Positions 36,213 to 44,363 of a DNA stretch of 64,000 nt are shown in pieces. The notes under the pieces are model-generated. The model was not told the DNA's origin, did no database searches, and saw nothing but the letters and a program-made list of their open reading frames with translations. The position numbers were made by a program, and so were the translations under genes. Source of the DNA: Lentibacter sp. XHP0401 (GTDB lineage Bacteria > Pseudomonadota > Alphaproteobacteria > Rhodobacterales > Rhodobacteraceae). The stretch is from contig NZ_JAOWLC010000009.1 in assembly GCF_025751535.1 (NCBI RefSeq), forward strand, positions 119,363 to 183,362. The letters run 5' to 3'. Within the stretch, counting starts at the first letter, position 1, and each line of letters starts with the position of its first letter.

Positions 36213-37448
36213 ATGTTGTTCTGGATCATCTCAGCCGCTCTGGCCCTGCTCATTGCCGCTCTCTTCGCTCTTGCGCTTCTGCGCAACCGTGCCGATGAAG
36301 AGCACCCCGCCGCCTATGACCTGCGCATCTATCGCGACCAGCTCAAGGAAGTGGAGCGCGATCTTGCCCGCGGCGTGCTCAGCGAAGCCGATGCCGAGCG
36401 CATCCGCACCGAAGTCGGCCGCCGCGTCCTGGCCGCCGATGCCCAACTTGCCGTTGCAAATGAAACAGGCAACCAGCCGCGCGCTCTGACAGTGCTCACA
36501 GCCGGCCTCGTCGGCCTCTGTCTCGCCGGCGGCGGCTTTGCAATCTACACCAAAATCGGCACACCGGGCCTCTCCGATCTGCCGCACAAAGCCCGCCTCG
36601 CCGCGGCGCGCGATATCTATTCAACCCGCGCAACCCAAGACAGCTTCATGGCCCGCGTCCCCGCACCAACACTCCCGCAGCCCGATGAAGACTACGCCGC
36701 CCTCGTCCAGCGCCTGCGCGATGCCGTGGCCAGCAAACCCGATGACCTGCAAGGCCAGCAATTCCTCGCCCAAAGCGAAGCCCGCCTTGGCAACTTTTCC
36801 GCCGCGCGAGAGGCGCAATCAGCCGTGATCGCCCTCAAGGGCGAAAGCGCTGACGCATCGGACCATGTGACACTGGCGCAAATGTATATCACCGAAGCAG
36901 GCGGCTATGTCTCCCCCGAGGCCGAGGCCGCCCTGCGCGCTGCCCTGCGCACCAATCCGCAAAATCAGGTCGCGCGGTATTTCCTCGGCCAGATGTGGCT
37001 CCAGAACGACCGCCCCGACCGCGCCTTTGGCCTCTGGTCACAACTTCTCGCCGAAGGCCCCGCCAATGCCCCGTGGATCGCACCCATCCGTGGCTCGATC
37101 CAGGACATCGCGTGGCTCGCAGGCGTCGATTATACCCTTCCCGCAGCCGAGAGCAGCGCCGCCCCCCTCGCAGGCCCAACCGCCGAAGATATGGAAAACG
37201 CCTCCAACATGAGCGCCGAAGAGCGCCAGGAAATGATCCGCGGCATGGTCGAAAACCTCAACGCGCGCCTCGCCAATGAAGGCGGCACACCTGAAGAATG
37301 GTCCCGCCTCCTCGGTGCGCTCGGCGTGCTCGGTGAAACAGATCACGCCCGAGCGGTCTGGACAGAGGCCCAAACCGTCTTTGCCCAAATGCCCGAAGCG
37401 CTGGAGCTTGTCCGCCAGGGGGCCGTGCGCGCAGGCGTGGCCGAATGA
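36213..37448 (+). CDS. ccmI: Cytochrome c-type biogenesis protein CcmI
   Basis: 411 residues. An N-terminal membrane helix (FWIISAALALLIAALFALALL), then a cytoplasmic helical loop YDLRIYRDQLKEVERDLARGVLS (about 37-59), a second helix near 96-112 and a periplasmic TPR region that includes ARYFLGQMWLQNDRPDRAFGLW. CcmI holds apocytochrome c for the heme lyase. Here it is apart from other ccm genes, grouped with ruvX and a DUF1289 gene by overlaps. Confidence 0.93.
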   Translation: MLFWIISAALALLIAALFALALLRNRADEEHPAAYDLRIYRDQLKEVERDLARGVLSEADAERIRTEVGRRVLAADAQLAVANETGNQPRALTVLTAGLVGLCLAGGGFAIYTKIGTPGLSDLPHKARLAAARDIYSTRATQDSFMARVPAPTLPQPDEDYAALVQRLRDAVASKPDDLQGQQFLAQSEARLGNFSAAREAQSAVIALKGESADASDHVTLAQMYITEAGGYVSPEAEAALRAALRTNPQNQVARYFLGQMWLQNDRPDRAFGLWSQLLAEGPANAPWIAPIRGSIQDIAWLAGVDYTLPAAESSAAPLAGPTAEDMENASNMSAEERQEMIRGMVENLNARLANEGGTPEEWSRLLGALGVLGETDHARAVWTEAQTVFAQMPEALELVRQGAVRAGVAE

Positions 37449-37930
37449 TCTGCGAAACCGCAGAAGATTTCGCCGCTGCCCTACCGGATTTCGGCGCCCT
37501 CATGGGCCTTGATCTGGGCGACAAAACCATCGGCCTCGCCGTCTCCGATACATTCCGCAGCTCGGCCTCGCCGCTGCTCACCATCCGCCGCAAAAAGTTC
37601 ACCCCGGATGCAACAGAAATGCTTGCCCGGGCCTCCGAGCGCAACATCGCAGGCCTCGTGCTGGGTCTGCCACGCAACATGGACGGCTCGGAAGGTGCGC
37701 GCTGCCAATCCACCCGCGCCTTCGCGCGCTCGCTCACCCGCCTCACCGACCTGCCCATCACCTATTGGGATGAACGCCTCTCGACAGTGGCCGCCGAACG
37801 GGCCCTCATCGAGGCGGATACGTCCCGAAAGCGTCGCGCCGAGGTGATCGACCATGTCGCCGCCTCCTATATCCTGCAAGGGCTGCTCGACAGGTTGAGT
37901 CACATGAAAGGCGCGCGCGATGACCGATAA
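37445..37930 (+). CDS. ruvX: Putative pre-16S rRNA nuclease / Holliday junction resolvase YqgF
   Basis: 161 residues. RNase H-like fold: GLDLGDKTIGLAVSD (21-35) holds the first catalytic Asp, GLVLGLPRNMDGSEG is the second conserved block, and ITYWDERLSTVAAERAL the third. The family is thought to trim the 5' end of 16S rRNA; the older name is Holliday junction resolvase-like. The start overlaps the ccmI stop by four bases and the 3' end overlaps the DUF1289 gene by 11 bases. Confidence 0.93.
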   Translation: MICETAEDFAAALPDFGALMGLDLGDKTIGLAVSDTFRSSASPLLTIRRKKFTPDATEMLARASERNIAGLVLGLPRNMDGSEGARCQSTRAFARSLTRLTDLPITYWDERLSTVAAERALIEADTSRKRRAEVIDHVAASYILQGLLDRLSHMKGARDDR

Positions 37931-38159
37931 TTCTCCCCCCGTCTGGCAAAGGGCCGAAGTTGACAGCCCCTGCATCCAGATCTGCGTGGTTCACCCCGAA
38001 ACCCGCCTCTGCACAGGCTGTGCGCGCTCGATTGACGAAATCGCACGCTGGTCCCGCATGAGCGTCGAGGAGCGGCAAGCGGTCATGGCCGAACTTCCGG
38101 GCCGCACCGCCGCCCCCATAGGCCGCCGCGGCGGCCGCGCCGCCCGCCTCAACCGCTAA
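37920..38159 (+). CDS. DUF1289 family small cysteine protein
   Basis: 79 residues. Four cysteines, C18-x3-C22 and C31-x2-C34 (SPCIQIC and LCTGCARS), probably bind zinc or an iron-sulfur cluster. The middle IARWSRMSVEERQAVMAELPGR is the rest of the DUF1289 domain, and the tail is rich in Arg and Gly. Function unknown. It overlaps ruvX by 11 bases and is the last gene of this small operon. Confidence 0.88.
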   Translation: MTDNSPPVWQRAEVDSPCIQICVVHPETRLCTGCARSIDEIARWSRMSVEERQAVMAELPGRTAAPIGRRGGRAARLNR

Positions 38160-38185
38160 GGTCCAAAAGACGCAGACCAACCTGC

Positions 38186-38221
38186 CTCTTTTTCTTGCTA
38201 TAAATATCCAAATCCTGCCCC
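38186..38221 (-). repeat. GGATATTTATAGCAAG terminator-associated repeat
   Basis: On the minus strand this reads as a G-run, then TTTGGATATTTATAGCAAGA and an A-run. It matches TTGGATATTTAGAGCAAGAA at 29961 almost base for base, and more loosely the copy at 13.87 kb. It is an interspersed repeat of this genome found past gene ends. Confidence 0.6.
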
Positions 38222-38339
38222 CTCCACAGACTCGCCGCTGAGGATGCGCGCCGAAACCGGACCCTCCCGCCAACGCTGTTTTGCATCGCGTCCAAGCCTC
38301 GCTTGAGCGCAACACAAACGCGCCTGTGCCGCTGGCGGA

Positions 38340-38362
38340 GCGTTTTGGCGAAGCCAAAGCGC
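38340..38362. repeat. GCGTTTTGGC-GAA-GCCAAAGCGC hairpin, copy 1
   Basis: A 10-bp stem with a GAA loop and one mismatch. Its reverse complement matches 63891-63913 at 22 of 23 bases. Two copies this similar in intergenic DNA point to an interspersed hairpin repeat. Confidence 0.65.
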
Positions 38363-38378
38363 AATCCCACATCGCGTC

Positions 38379-38470
38379 CGCACGCCACCTTAACCTAATT
38401 TCGCTTAACTCTTTCCCGTTTTAGCGGTGCACGCGTGGTGTACGCGTGGTGCGCGCAAATCACCCCCCTG
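38379..38470. repeat. Conserved intergenic element A with three 11-bp tandem repeats
   Basis: Starts CGCACGCCAC, then TTAACC, ATTTC and TTAAC motifs. Three 11-mers follow at 38427-38437, 38438-38448 and 38449-38459 (GTGCACGCGTG, GTGTACGCGTG, GTGCGCGCAAA), then TCACCCCCCTG. Element B at 49928-50020 has the same parts in the same order and, from GGTGC on, the same spacing with no gaps. I do not recognise it as a named element. Confidence 0.75.
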
Positions 38471-38524
38471 GAATCAGCAATTCTTTCTCCCGTTAACCCG
38501 CTAAAACGCTGCGGTGATCTCTGC

Positions 38525-39289
38525 TTAACCCGCCAAAAGCCAGCGCTCCCTATCCGCCAGTTCCGGCCGGAAATAGGCAATCATCCGTGGGCTCTCCTCC
38601 GCTCCCCTCCAGGGTGCAACCCCATGCAGTGCAAAGCGGTGCAGAATATAGGCCTCACCAACCTTCGCACGCACCTCAACCCGCTGACATTCCTCAAATA
38701 TTTCGGCCCGCGTCTCCGTGTAAGCCGCCATCAAATCGACTTCGTGCCAGCGCGCAGGCGGCACATCTTCCAGCTCCCGTTTCAGCATCGCCGCAATCCG
38801 CAAATGGCTTCCCTCCCAGACAACCATCGGGCTCTGCGCGCTCTCCGTTAACGGAATGCCAAGCACCCAGGCGTGATACTCCCCCATCCGCCGTTCCCGC
38901 GTTTCACCCTCAAGTTTCAACCCGTCCAAATGCGCCGCATCCCGCTTCAACCGATACCGCCCCGCCGCCGCGCTTTCGCCCGCCCTCGGCTTCGGATAAC
39001 CTGCGTAAACAACCGATAGTTGCGCCGCATGTAGGGGCAAAGCGCCAAACAAACTCATGGCAAACTCATACGCCGCGCCCGCAAGCGGCCCACCGCCCGC
39101 CACAGCGCCCGCCGCGTCATTGGGCAACGCATTGACGCCAACAAACCACGTGCCCTCACACTGATGCCAATGCGCATTTTCGGGCGCGTCTACGGCAGAC
39201 CAAGCCGATTGAAGCCCCTCGCGCACCCAGCGGGCCAAACGGGCATCATAAGGGAATTCAAACCACCCCTTATCGAGATATTTATTCAA
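38525..39289 (-). CDS. PhyH-like Fe(II)/2-oxoglutarate dioxygenase family protein
   Basis: 254 residues. H120 and D122 (AHLDG), H222 (LHGVAPW) and R235 (SPRMIAYFRPE) form the HxD...H iron triad with the Arg 13 residues on that binds 2-oxoglutarate, as in phytanoyl-CoA dioxygenase relatives. Substrate unknown. The start codon is TTG, overlapping the exporter stop upstream by four bases (TTGA), so it is translated with that TauE-type exporter. The pairing suggests, but does not prove, a substrate whose oxidation releases sulfite or another small anion. Cysteines are few, and no signal peptide is seen. Confidence 0.75.
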   Translation of the reverse strand: MNKYLDKGWFEFPYDARLARWVREGLQSAWSAVDAPENAHWHQCEGTWFVGVNALPNDAAGAVAGGGPLAGAAYEFAMSLFGALPLHAAQLSVVYAGYPKPRAGESAAAGRYRLKRDAAHLDGLKLEGETRERRMGEYHAWVLGIPLTESAQSPMVVWEGSHLRIAAMLKRELEDVPPARWHEVDLMAAYTETRAEIFEECQRVEVRAKVGEAYILHRFALHGVAPWRGAEESPRMIAYFRPELADRERWLLAG

Positions 39290-40104
39290 TACCCCAAAGC
39301 CTTACGCAGCATATTTAAGGCAACAAGCACCAGAAATACAGCAAACACCCGTTTCAGCGGCTTCGGGTCCATCGCATGAGCGAGCTTCACCCCGTAAGGA
39401 GCTGTAATCATTGTCATTGAAACAATAACAGCAAAGGCCACAAGGTTCACAGCCCCGATCGTAAACGGCGGCGAACCTTCAATGCTCACAAACAAAAAAC
39501 CGATGACCGCAGGCACCGCAATAATCACCCCGAAGCCCGCCGCGGTCGCCACCGCGCGGTGAATGGGCGTATTGAACAGGCTCATCAGCGGAACGCCAAA
39601 ACTGCCCCCGCCAATACCCATCAACACCGAAAGAAAACCCACAGAGGGTGACAGCACGGCGCGCCTAAGCCCCTTGGGCATCTCTTGCCCCAGCCGCCAC
39701 TCACTGCGCCCGAAGCCCATATATAGCCCGATCACAACGCCAAAACAGCCAAAGATCGCCTGCAAGGTCACCGAGCGCAACAAGGACGCCACCAGCATCC
39801 CCACAACCGCGCCAAGCGCAATCCCGATGGCCCAGCCACGCAGGATCTCCCAATCGACTGCGCCCTTCTTGTTATGGCTCAGAACCGAACGCACAGAAGT
39901 CACCACAATGGTGGCCAACGAAGTCGCCAGACAGATCTGCATGAGCTGTGGCCCGTCATATCCAAGTGTCTGAAACGCATAGAAAAACGCAGGGACAAGC
40001 ACAATGCCGCCGCCCACACCCAAAAGCCCCGCCAGCACGCCTGCAAAGGCCCCGATGGCCATAAGCATAACGAGCATCTGAATGAGCAAACCTGTCTCTG
40101 GCAT
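39286..40104 (-). CDS. TauE/SafE family anion exporter
   Basis: 272 residues from MPETGLLIQ, with AAGGA upstream; a longer frame would run back into dusA. About eight membrane helices in two halves; the first has GAFAGVLAGLLGVGGGIVLVPAF, the family signature, and the second GFLSVLMGIGGGSFGVPLM. Relatives export sulfite, sulfoacetate or other organosulfur anions. It starts ten bases after dusA and overlaps the dioxygenase gene by four bases. Confidence 0.9.
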   Translation of the reverse strand: MPETGLLIQMLVMLMAIGAFAGVLAGLLGVGGGIVLVPAFFYAFQTLGYDGPQLMQICLATSLATIVVTSVRSVLSHNKKGAVDWEILRGWAIGIALGAVVGMLVASLLRSVTLQAIFGCFGVVIGLYMGFGRSEWRLGQEMPKGLRRAVLSPSVGFLSVLMGIGGGSFGVPLMSLFNTPIHRAVATAAGFGVIIAVPAVIGFLFVSIEGSPPFTIGAVNLVAFAVIVSMTMITAPYGVKLAHAMDPKPLKRVFAVFLVLVALNMLRKALGY

Positions 40105-40114
40105 GTCTTGGTCC

Positions 40115-41134
40115 TTATCCTTCGGCCTCAAACGCACCCTTGCGCGCCTCGCGCACCGCGTCCAGCGCTTCTTTCACAAGCGGCACGCCGGCCCCGGCTT
40201 TATGCGCCCCTTCCGACAGCACGCGCCGCCAAATGCGCGCACCCGGCTGGCCTGCGAAAAGGCCCAGCATATGGCGGCTGATCTGGCCGAGCTTCCCGCC
40301 GTCAGAAAGGTGCTCCTCGATATAAGGCATCATCTTTTCAGCCGCCTCATCAGGGTCATTCAGCGGGTTGTCGGCGCCGTAAATCCTCGTGTCCGCAGCC
40401 CCCAGAATATCCCATGGCTGATGGTAACCGGCACGCCCGATCATCACCCCGTCAAGACCGTTTGCCAGTTGCTCCAGCGCTTCATCCAGCGTGTTGACAC
40501 CGCCGTTAACAGACAGATGCAAATGCGCAAAGTTTCGTTTCATTTCATAGACAAGCGGATAGTCAAGCGGCGGCACATCGCGGTTTTCCTTGGGCGAAAG
40601 CCCCTTCAACCAAGCCTTGCGCGCATGCACGGTAAAGCGCGAAACGCCCGACGCCGAGACTTTCTCCAGAAAATCCGGCAAAACATCCTGCGGCTCCTGA
40701 TCATCGACACCAATACGGCACTTTACCGTCACTGGCACATCAACGGCTTCCCCCATCGCCGCGCAGCACTCGGCCACAAGCGCAGGCTCACGCATCAGCA
40801 CGGCCCCGAATGTCCCCGATTGCACACGGTCCGACGGACAGCCCACATTGAGGTTGATTTCGTCATAGCCCGCTTCGGCCCCAAGCCGCGCCGCCTTGGC
40901 CAGCTCGTCGGGGTCAGACCCCCCAAGCTGCAAGGCCACAGGGTGTTCATCGGCGTGATATCTCAACAAATGCAATGCCTTACCGCGCACCAAAGCGGGC
41001 GATGTGACCATCTCTGTATAAAGAAGCGTGCGCCGCGACATAAGCCGATGAAAGAATCGACAGTGCCTGTCCGTCCAATCCATCATGGGCGCAACAGACA
41101 ATCTCGCGGCCATGTCGACTGCGGTGTTGGGCAT
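40115..41134 (-). CDS. dusA: tRNA-dihydrouridine synthase A
   Basis: 339 residues. FMN enzyme that reduces uridines in the tRNA D-loop. SVAPMMDWTDRHCRFFHRL (13-31) is the DusA N-terminal block. The catalytic Cys is C99 in NLNVGCPSDRVQSG. GVNTLDEALEQL and GVMIGRAGYHQPW are the later FMN-site motifs. Length is normal. It is the first gene of a run with TauE and the dioxygenase, which may be only transcriptional company. Confidence 0.95.
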   Translation of the reverse strand: MPNTAVDMAARLSVAPMMDWTDRHCRFFHRLMSRRTLLYTEMVTSPALVRGKALHLLRYHADEHPVALQLGGSDPDELAKAARLGAEAGYDEINLNVGCPSDRVQSGTFGAVLMREPALVAECCAAMGEAVDVPVTVKCRIGVDDQEPQDVLPDFLEKVSASGVSRFTVHARKAWLKGLSPKENRDVPPLDYPLVYEMKRNFAHLHLSVNGGVNTLDEALEQLANGLDGVMIGRAGYHQPWDILGAADTRIYGADNPLNDPDEAAEKMMPYIEEHLSDGGKLGQISRHMLGLFAGQPGARIWRRVLSEGAHKAGAGVPLVKEALDAVREARKGAFEAEG

Positions 41135-41227
41135 AGGTCTTCTCCTCAGGTCCGCGGGGCGGGTCTTGGCCCCTGTTTGCCATACCTCAGGCGCAGGAGA
41201 AACCGCAAACGCACCTGCTGCAAAGCC

Positions 41228-42295
41228 TTATGCAGCATGGTTATCAGAGGGAAACCAGTGTTGCGTGCGGTTGGCAAACGCCACCAGCGAGAGCATTACA
41301 GGCACCTCCACAAGCACCCCGACAACCGTTGCCAGCGCCGCACCCGAGCCAAGGCCAAAGAGACTGATGGCAACAGCAACCGCCAGTTCAAAAAAGTTTG
41401 ACGTGCCGATAAGCGCACAGGGTGCAGCAACATTGAACGGGATTTTCCAGGCCCGCGCGGCAAAATAAGCCACAAAGAAGATGCCGTAGGACTGGATCAG
41501 CAAAGGGACCGCGATGAGCGCAATAACAAGCGGGCGCTCGAGAATAACCTCGCCTTGGAAGCCGAAAAGCAGCACGACCGTGACCAGCAAACCGAAAATA
41601 GAGAACGGCTGCACTCGAGCTTTGAACGCATCAACGGCAACTTCCCCGCCCTTTGTAACAAGGCTGTTGCGTGTGAAGTAGCCCGCCAGAAGGGGCAGCA
41701 AGACATAGAGCGCAACCGAAATAAGCAGCGTGTCCCACGGGACAATGATATCTGTCACGCCAAGCAGAAGCGCCACAATGGGCGCAAAGGCAAACACCAT
41801 GATCACATCATTTACGCTCACCTGAACCAGCGTATAGGTCGCATCGCCACGTGTGAGGTTTGACCAGACAAAAACCATCGCCGTGCAAGGGGCCGCGCCA
41901 AGCAGGATCACCCCGGCCAGATAGGCCTGTGCATCGTCGGGCGGAATGAGGCCTGCAAAGACATACTCGAAGAACAACACCCCGAGTGCCGCCATTGTGA
42001 ACGGCTTTATCAGCCAGTTCACCACCAGCGTCACGACCAGTCCTTTTGGCTTGTCGCCCACCTGCCGCAAAGCGCCAAAATCGACACCCACCATCATGGG
42101 GTAAACCATCGCCCAGATCAGCACCGCCACAGGCAGATTGACCGAAGCCACTTCAAGCGAGGCAAGAAACCCAAAAGCGCTTGGGAAAATGTTGCCCAAC
42201 AAAAGGCCCGCGCCTATGGCAAGTGCGACCCAGACAGAGAGCCAGCGCTCAAAAGGCCCGAGGCCTGCGGCGGTGGGGAGAGATTCATCAGTCAT
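41228..42295 (-). CDS. acr3: Arsenite efflux transporter, ACR3 family
   Basis: 355 residues with about ten membrane helices. The ACR3 signature [16 protein letters not shown] (about 132-147) carries the conserved Cys needed for arsenite transport, and [13 protein letters not shown] follows. It pumps As(III) out of the cytoplasm. It lies 41 bases after an arsR gene on the same strand, forming a simple arsR-acr3 unit. No arsC reductase is present nearby. Confidence 0.95.
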   Translation of the reverse strand: MTDESLPTAAGLGPFERWLSVWVALAIGAGLLLGNIFPSAFGFLASLEVASVNLPVAVLIWAMVYPMMVGVDFGALRQVGDKPKGLVVTLVVNWLIKPFTMAALGVLFFEYVFAGLIPPDDAQAYLAGVILLGAAPCTAMVFVWSNLTRGDATYTLVQVSVNDVIMVFAFAPIVALLLGVTDIIVPWDTLLISVALYVLLPLLAGYFTRNSLVTKGGEVAVDAFKARVQPFSIFGLLVTVVLLFGFQGEVILERPLVIALIAVPLLIQSYGIFFVAYFAARAWKIPFNVAAPCALIGTSNFFELAVAVAISLFGLGSGAALATVVGVLVEVPVMLSLVAFANRTQHWFPSDNHAA

Positions 42296-42336
42296 GGCAG
42301 TCTTTCAACGTTGAGGGTTTGAGGCCGTTGGAAACA

Positions 42337-42666
42337 TCAGGAACAGGAGAGCTTGCTGATAACCGGTTGGCAAAGTTCCGGGTGACCACCGCAGCAATCC
42401 TCCATCAGAAAGGCGAGCAACCCGCGCATTCCGTCCATATCTGCATAATAGCGGATACTGCGCCCTTCCCGCTTGCTGCGAATAAGGTCGGCGCGGGCAA
42501 GTATCGAAAGGTTGGCGGACATCGTGTTCTGCCGCACGTCAAGCGCCTCTCCTATATCACCTGCCGACATGCCTTCATCGCCTGCTTTGATCAGCAGACG
42601 GAACACATCAAGCCGCGTGGGCTGGCTAAGGGCGGCAAAGGCTGCAAGGGCGTGAGTTTTATCCAT
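42337..42666 (-). CDS. arsR: ArsR-family metalloregulator controlling acr3
   Basis: 109 residues. Winged-helix ArsR fold: LSQPTRLDVFRLLIKAGDEGMSAGDIGEALDVRQNTMSANLSILARADLI (13-62). The C-terminal tail has cysteines (EDCCGGHPELC, about 89-99, and the final CS) placed to bind As(III), a variant unlike the ELCVCDL site of classic ArsR. The start directly abuts an ATATC-N10-GATAT dyad, expected for autoregulation. It is divergent from the second arsR gene. Confidence 0.92.
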   Translation of the reverse strand: MDKTHALAAFAALSQPTRLDVFRLLIKAGDEGMSAGDIGEALDVRQNTMSANLSILARADLIRSKREGRSIRYYADMDGMRGLLAFLMEDCCGGHPELCQPVISKLSCS

Positions 42667-42686
42667 ATATCACGAATTATGGATAT
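42667..42686. promoter_or_regulatory. ATATC-N10-GATAT dyad, candidate ArsR operator
   Basis: ATATC at 42667-42671 and GATAT at 42682-42686 immediately upstream of the arsR start codon on the minus strand. Position and symmetry suit binding of a dimeric ArsR protein. Which of the two ArsR proteins binds is unknown. Confidence 0.45.
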
Positions 42687-42734
42687 TATGTCGCATGGTC
42701 AACCCGCTTGACCAAGATCAAGGTGCCGCTCGCA

Positions 42735-42750
42735 GCTTATGCGCATAAGC
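42735..42750. promoter_or_regulatory. Perfect 16-bp palindrome before the second arsR
   Basis: GCTTATGCGCATAAGC is a perfect palindrome ending 19 bases before the ATG of the arsR-permease operon. A following GCGCATTAAG extends the half-site. Probable operator of the regulator it precedes. Confidence 0.55.
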
Positions 42751-42769
42751 GCATTAAGAGAGGTACCAC

Positions 42770-43060
42770 ATGATTCTATCCGTTCTTTCCGCTTTGGCCG
42801 AGCCGACACGGCTTGCAGCCATCCGTTTGCTGGCAGACGGCAACGAGCACTGCATATGCGAGCTGATGCCCAAGCTCAACGCCACACAGAGCCGGATGTC
42901 CCGTCATATGCAAACCCTCAAACAAGCAGGTCTGGTGATAGACCGCCGCGATGCACAATGGGTGCGCTACAGGCTGAACCCTCACATGCCCCGGAATATC
43001 ACAAGCGTCCTCAAAGCCGTGCTAGACGCCGAACCCGAACAGGAAAGATCAGCCGCATGA
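42770..43060 (+). CDS. ArsR/SmtB-family regulator with CxC metal site
   Basis: 96 residues. LSALAEPTRLAAIRLLADGNEHCICELMPKLNATQSRMSRHMQTLKQAGLV has the winged-helix fold, with C28 and C30 in HCICEL, the place of the classic arsenite/antimonite-binding ELCVCDL motif. It should repress its own operon until a soft metal or thiol-reactive ligand binds. The stop overlaps the start of the permease gene by four bases (ATGA), so regulator and permease are coupled. Confidence 0.92.
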   Translation: MILSVLSALAEPTRLAAIRLLADGNEHCICELMPKLNATQSRMSRHMQTLKQAGLVIDRRDAQWVRYRLNPHMPRNITSVLKAVLDAEPEQERSAA

Positions 43061-44115
43061 CCGCCGAGACCCAAGACATCAAGCCAGATCAAGGGCACCC
43101 TGACTGGCACTGGTATGCTGGTGTTGCCGCCTTCGGCGCGGGCTGGCTGCTGCTTTATCGTCAGCTCATCCCGTTTTCGGAATGGGCCACCGCGCTCCTC
43201 CCTGTCGGTCGTCACAGCCACACAGGCGAGGCGATTGCCTTCTTCCTTTATGACGTGCCCAAGGTTCTCTTGCTGCTCACGCTCATCGTGTTCGTCACAG
43301 GTGTGTTGCGCAGCTGGTTCAGCCCCGAGAAAACCCGCGCGATCCTCTCTGGCAAGCGCGAAGTCATGGGCTACCCCCTCGCCGCAGCGCTCGGCGTGAT
43401 GACACCTTTCTGCTCCTGCTCTTCCGTGCCTTTGTTCATCGGCTTCGTTTCGGCGGGCATCCCTCTGGGCGTGACTTTCTCTTTCCTCATCGCAGGTCCG
43501 ATGGTCGGCCCTGTCGGCCTCGGCCTACTCTTCGGCCTTGTGGGGTGGAAAATCGCCGCAATCTATCTGGTCTTCGGCTTCACAATCTCGACACTTGCAG
43601 GTTGGGCCATGGGCAAAATGAATCTCGAGCGCTACCTGCAAGACTGGGTGCGCGAACTCAACGCCGGCGCAGCCCCCGGCCTTGAAGAAGAGCGCCTGAC
43701 CATGGTGGACCGCATCAAGATCGGCATCGAGCAGGTTGCTGAAATCCTAGGTAAAGTCTGGATCTGGGTTGTGATCGGTATCGCCATCGGCGCGCTCATC
43801 CACGGCTATGTGCCCGAAGCCATGATGCTCAAAATCATGGGGGGCGAGGCGTGGTGGTCGGTTCCTGCTGCCGTGGCTGTCGGCATCCCCATGTATACCA
43901 ACGCCGCAGGCGCAATCCCGATTGTCGAAGCCCTCTTGGGCAAAGGCGCAGCCCTTGGCACGACACTGGCCTTCATGATGTCGGTCATCGCACTCAGCCT
44001 GCCCGAAATGATCATCCTCAAACAGGTGCTCACCCTGCGCCTCATCGCGGTCTTTATCGCCGTTGTCGCCACAGGCATTCTTGCCACCGGCTTTTTGTTC
44101 AACGCTATCCTCTGA
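43057..44115 (+). CDS. UPF0718/DUF318 permease (ArsP-like)
   Basis: 352 residues from MTAETQDIKPD; the start is in the ATGA overlap with the arsR stop, so a much longer in-frame ORF is rejected. About eight membrane helices. The motif TPFCSCSSVPLFIGF (about 116-130) is the family Cys signature seen in ArsP methylarsenite exporters, and GIPMYTNAAGAIPIVEALLGKG in the second half is its counterpart. It likely exports a trivalent organoarsenical or a similar thiol-binding compound; the link with a thioredoxin-like protein and an MBL protein leaves other substrates open. Confidence 0.88.
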   Translation: MTAETQDIKPDQGHPDWHWYAGVAAFGAGWLLLYRQLIPFSEWATALLPVGRHSHTGEAIAFFLYDVPKVLLLLTLIVFVTGVLRSWFSPEKTRAILSGKREVMGYPLAAALGVMTPFCSCSSVPLFIGFVSAGIPLGVTFSFLIAGPMVGPVGLGLLFGLVGWKIAAIYLVFGFTISTLAGWAMGKMNLERYLQDWVRELNAGAAPGLEEERLTMVDRIKIGIEQVAEILGKVWIWVVIGIAIGALIHGYVPEAMMLKIMGGEAWWSVPAAVAVGIPMYTNAAGAIPIVEALLGKGAALGTTLAFMMSVIALSLPEMIILKQVLTLRLIAVFIAVVATGILATGFLFNAIL

Positions 44116-44126
44116 AGGAGAGAACC

Positions 44127-44363
44127 ATGAAAACCGTCAAAGTCTACGGCCCCGGCTGCAAACGCTGTGAAACAACCGAGCAAATGGTAAAAGATGCCGC
44201 CGCCAAGCTCTCTGTCGATGTCACCGTCGAAAAAGTCACCGACCAGCGCGAAATCGCAATGGCAGGGATCATGTCCACTCCAGGCATCAGCATTGATGGC
44301 AAACTGGTGCACGCAGGTGGCTTGCCCGACACGGCCAAGCTCGATGAATGGCTTTCTGCATGA
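44127..44363 (+). CDS. Small thioredoxin-fold protein (redox-active disulfide protein type)
   Basis: 78 residues. The CxxC active site is C11-K-R-C14 in YGPGCKRCETTEQM, followed by a compact alpha/beta thioredoxin fold with the cis-Pro block MSTPGISIDGKL. Such proteins often pair with UPF0718 permeases. An AAGGAGAG site precedes the ATG, 11 bases after the permease stop. The stop overlaps the MBL start by four bases. It may reduce or carry a thiol-bound substrate for the permease (inference). Confidence 0.88.
   Translation: MKTVKVYGPGCKRCETTEQMVKDAAAKLSVDVTVEKVTDQREIAMAGIMSTPGISIDGKLVHAGGLPDTAKLDEWLSA

Larger units (their letters stand above)
38160..38524. other. 365-base non-coding gap between convergent genes
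   Basis: No credible gene. It holds, in order: a GGATATTTA-type repeat in reverse (38186-38221), a GCGTTTTGGC hairpin (38340-38362), the triple 11-mer element (38379-38470), and TTAACCCGC motifs at about 38493 and 38525. The inverted pair CGTTTTAGCG (38417-38426) and CGCTAAAACG (38499-38508) encloses the triple repeat. Confidence 0.7.

Noticed and set aside
38427..38459. CRISPR or plasmid origin at the 11-mer array
   Set aside because: The units are directly abutting 11-mers with no spacers, and there is no rep or cas gene. The second identical arrangement at 50 kb makes a unique origin unlikely.
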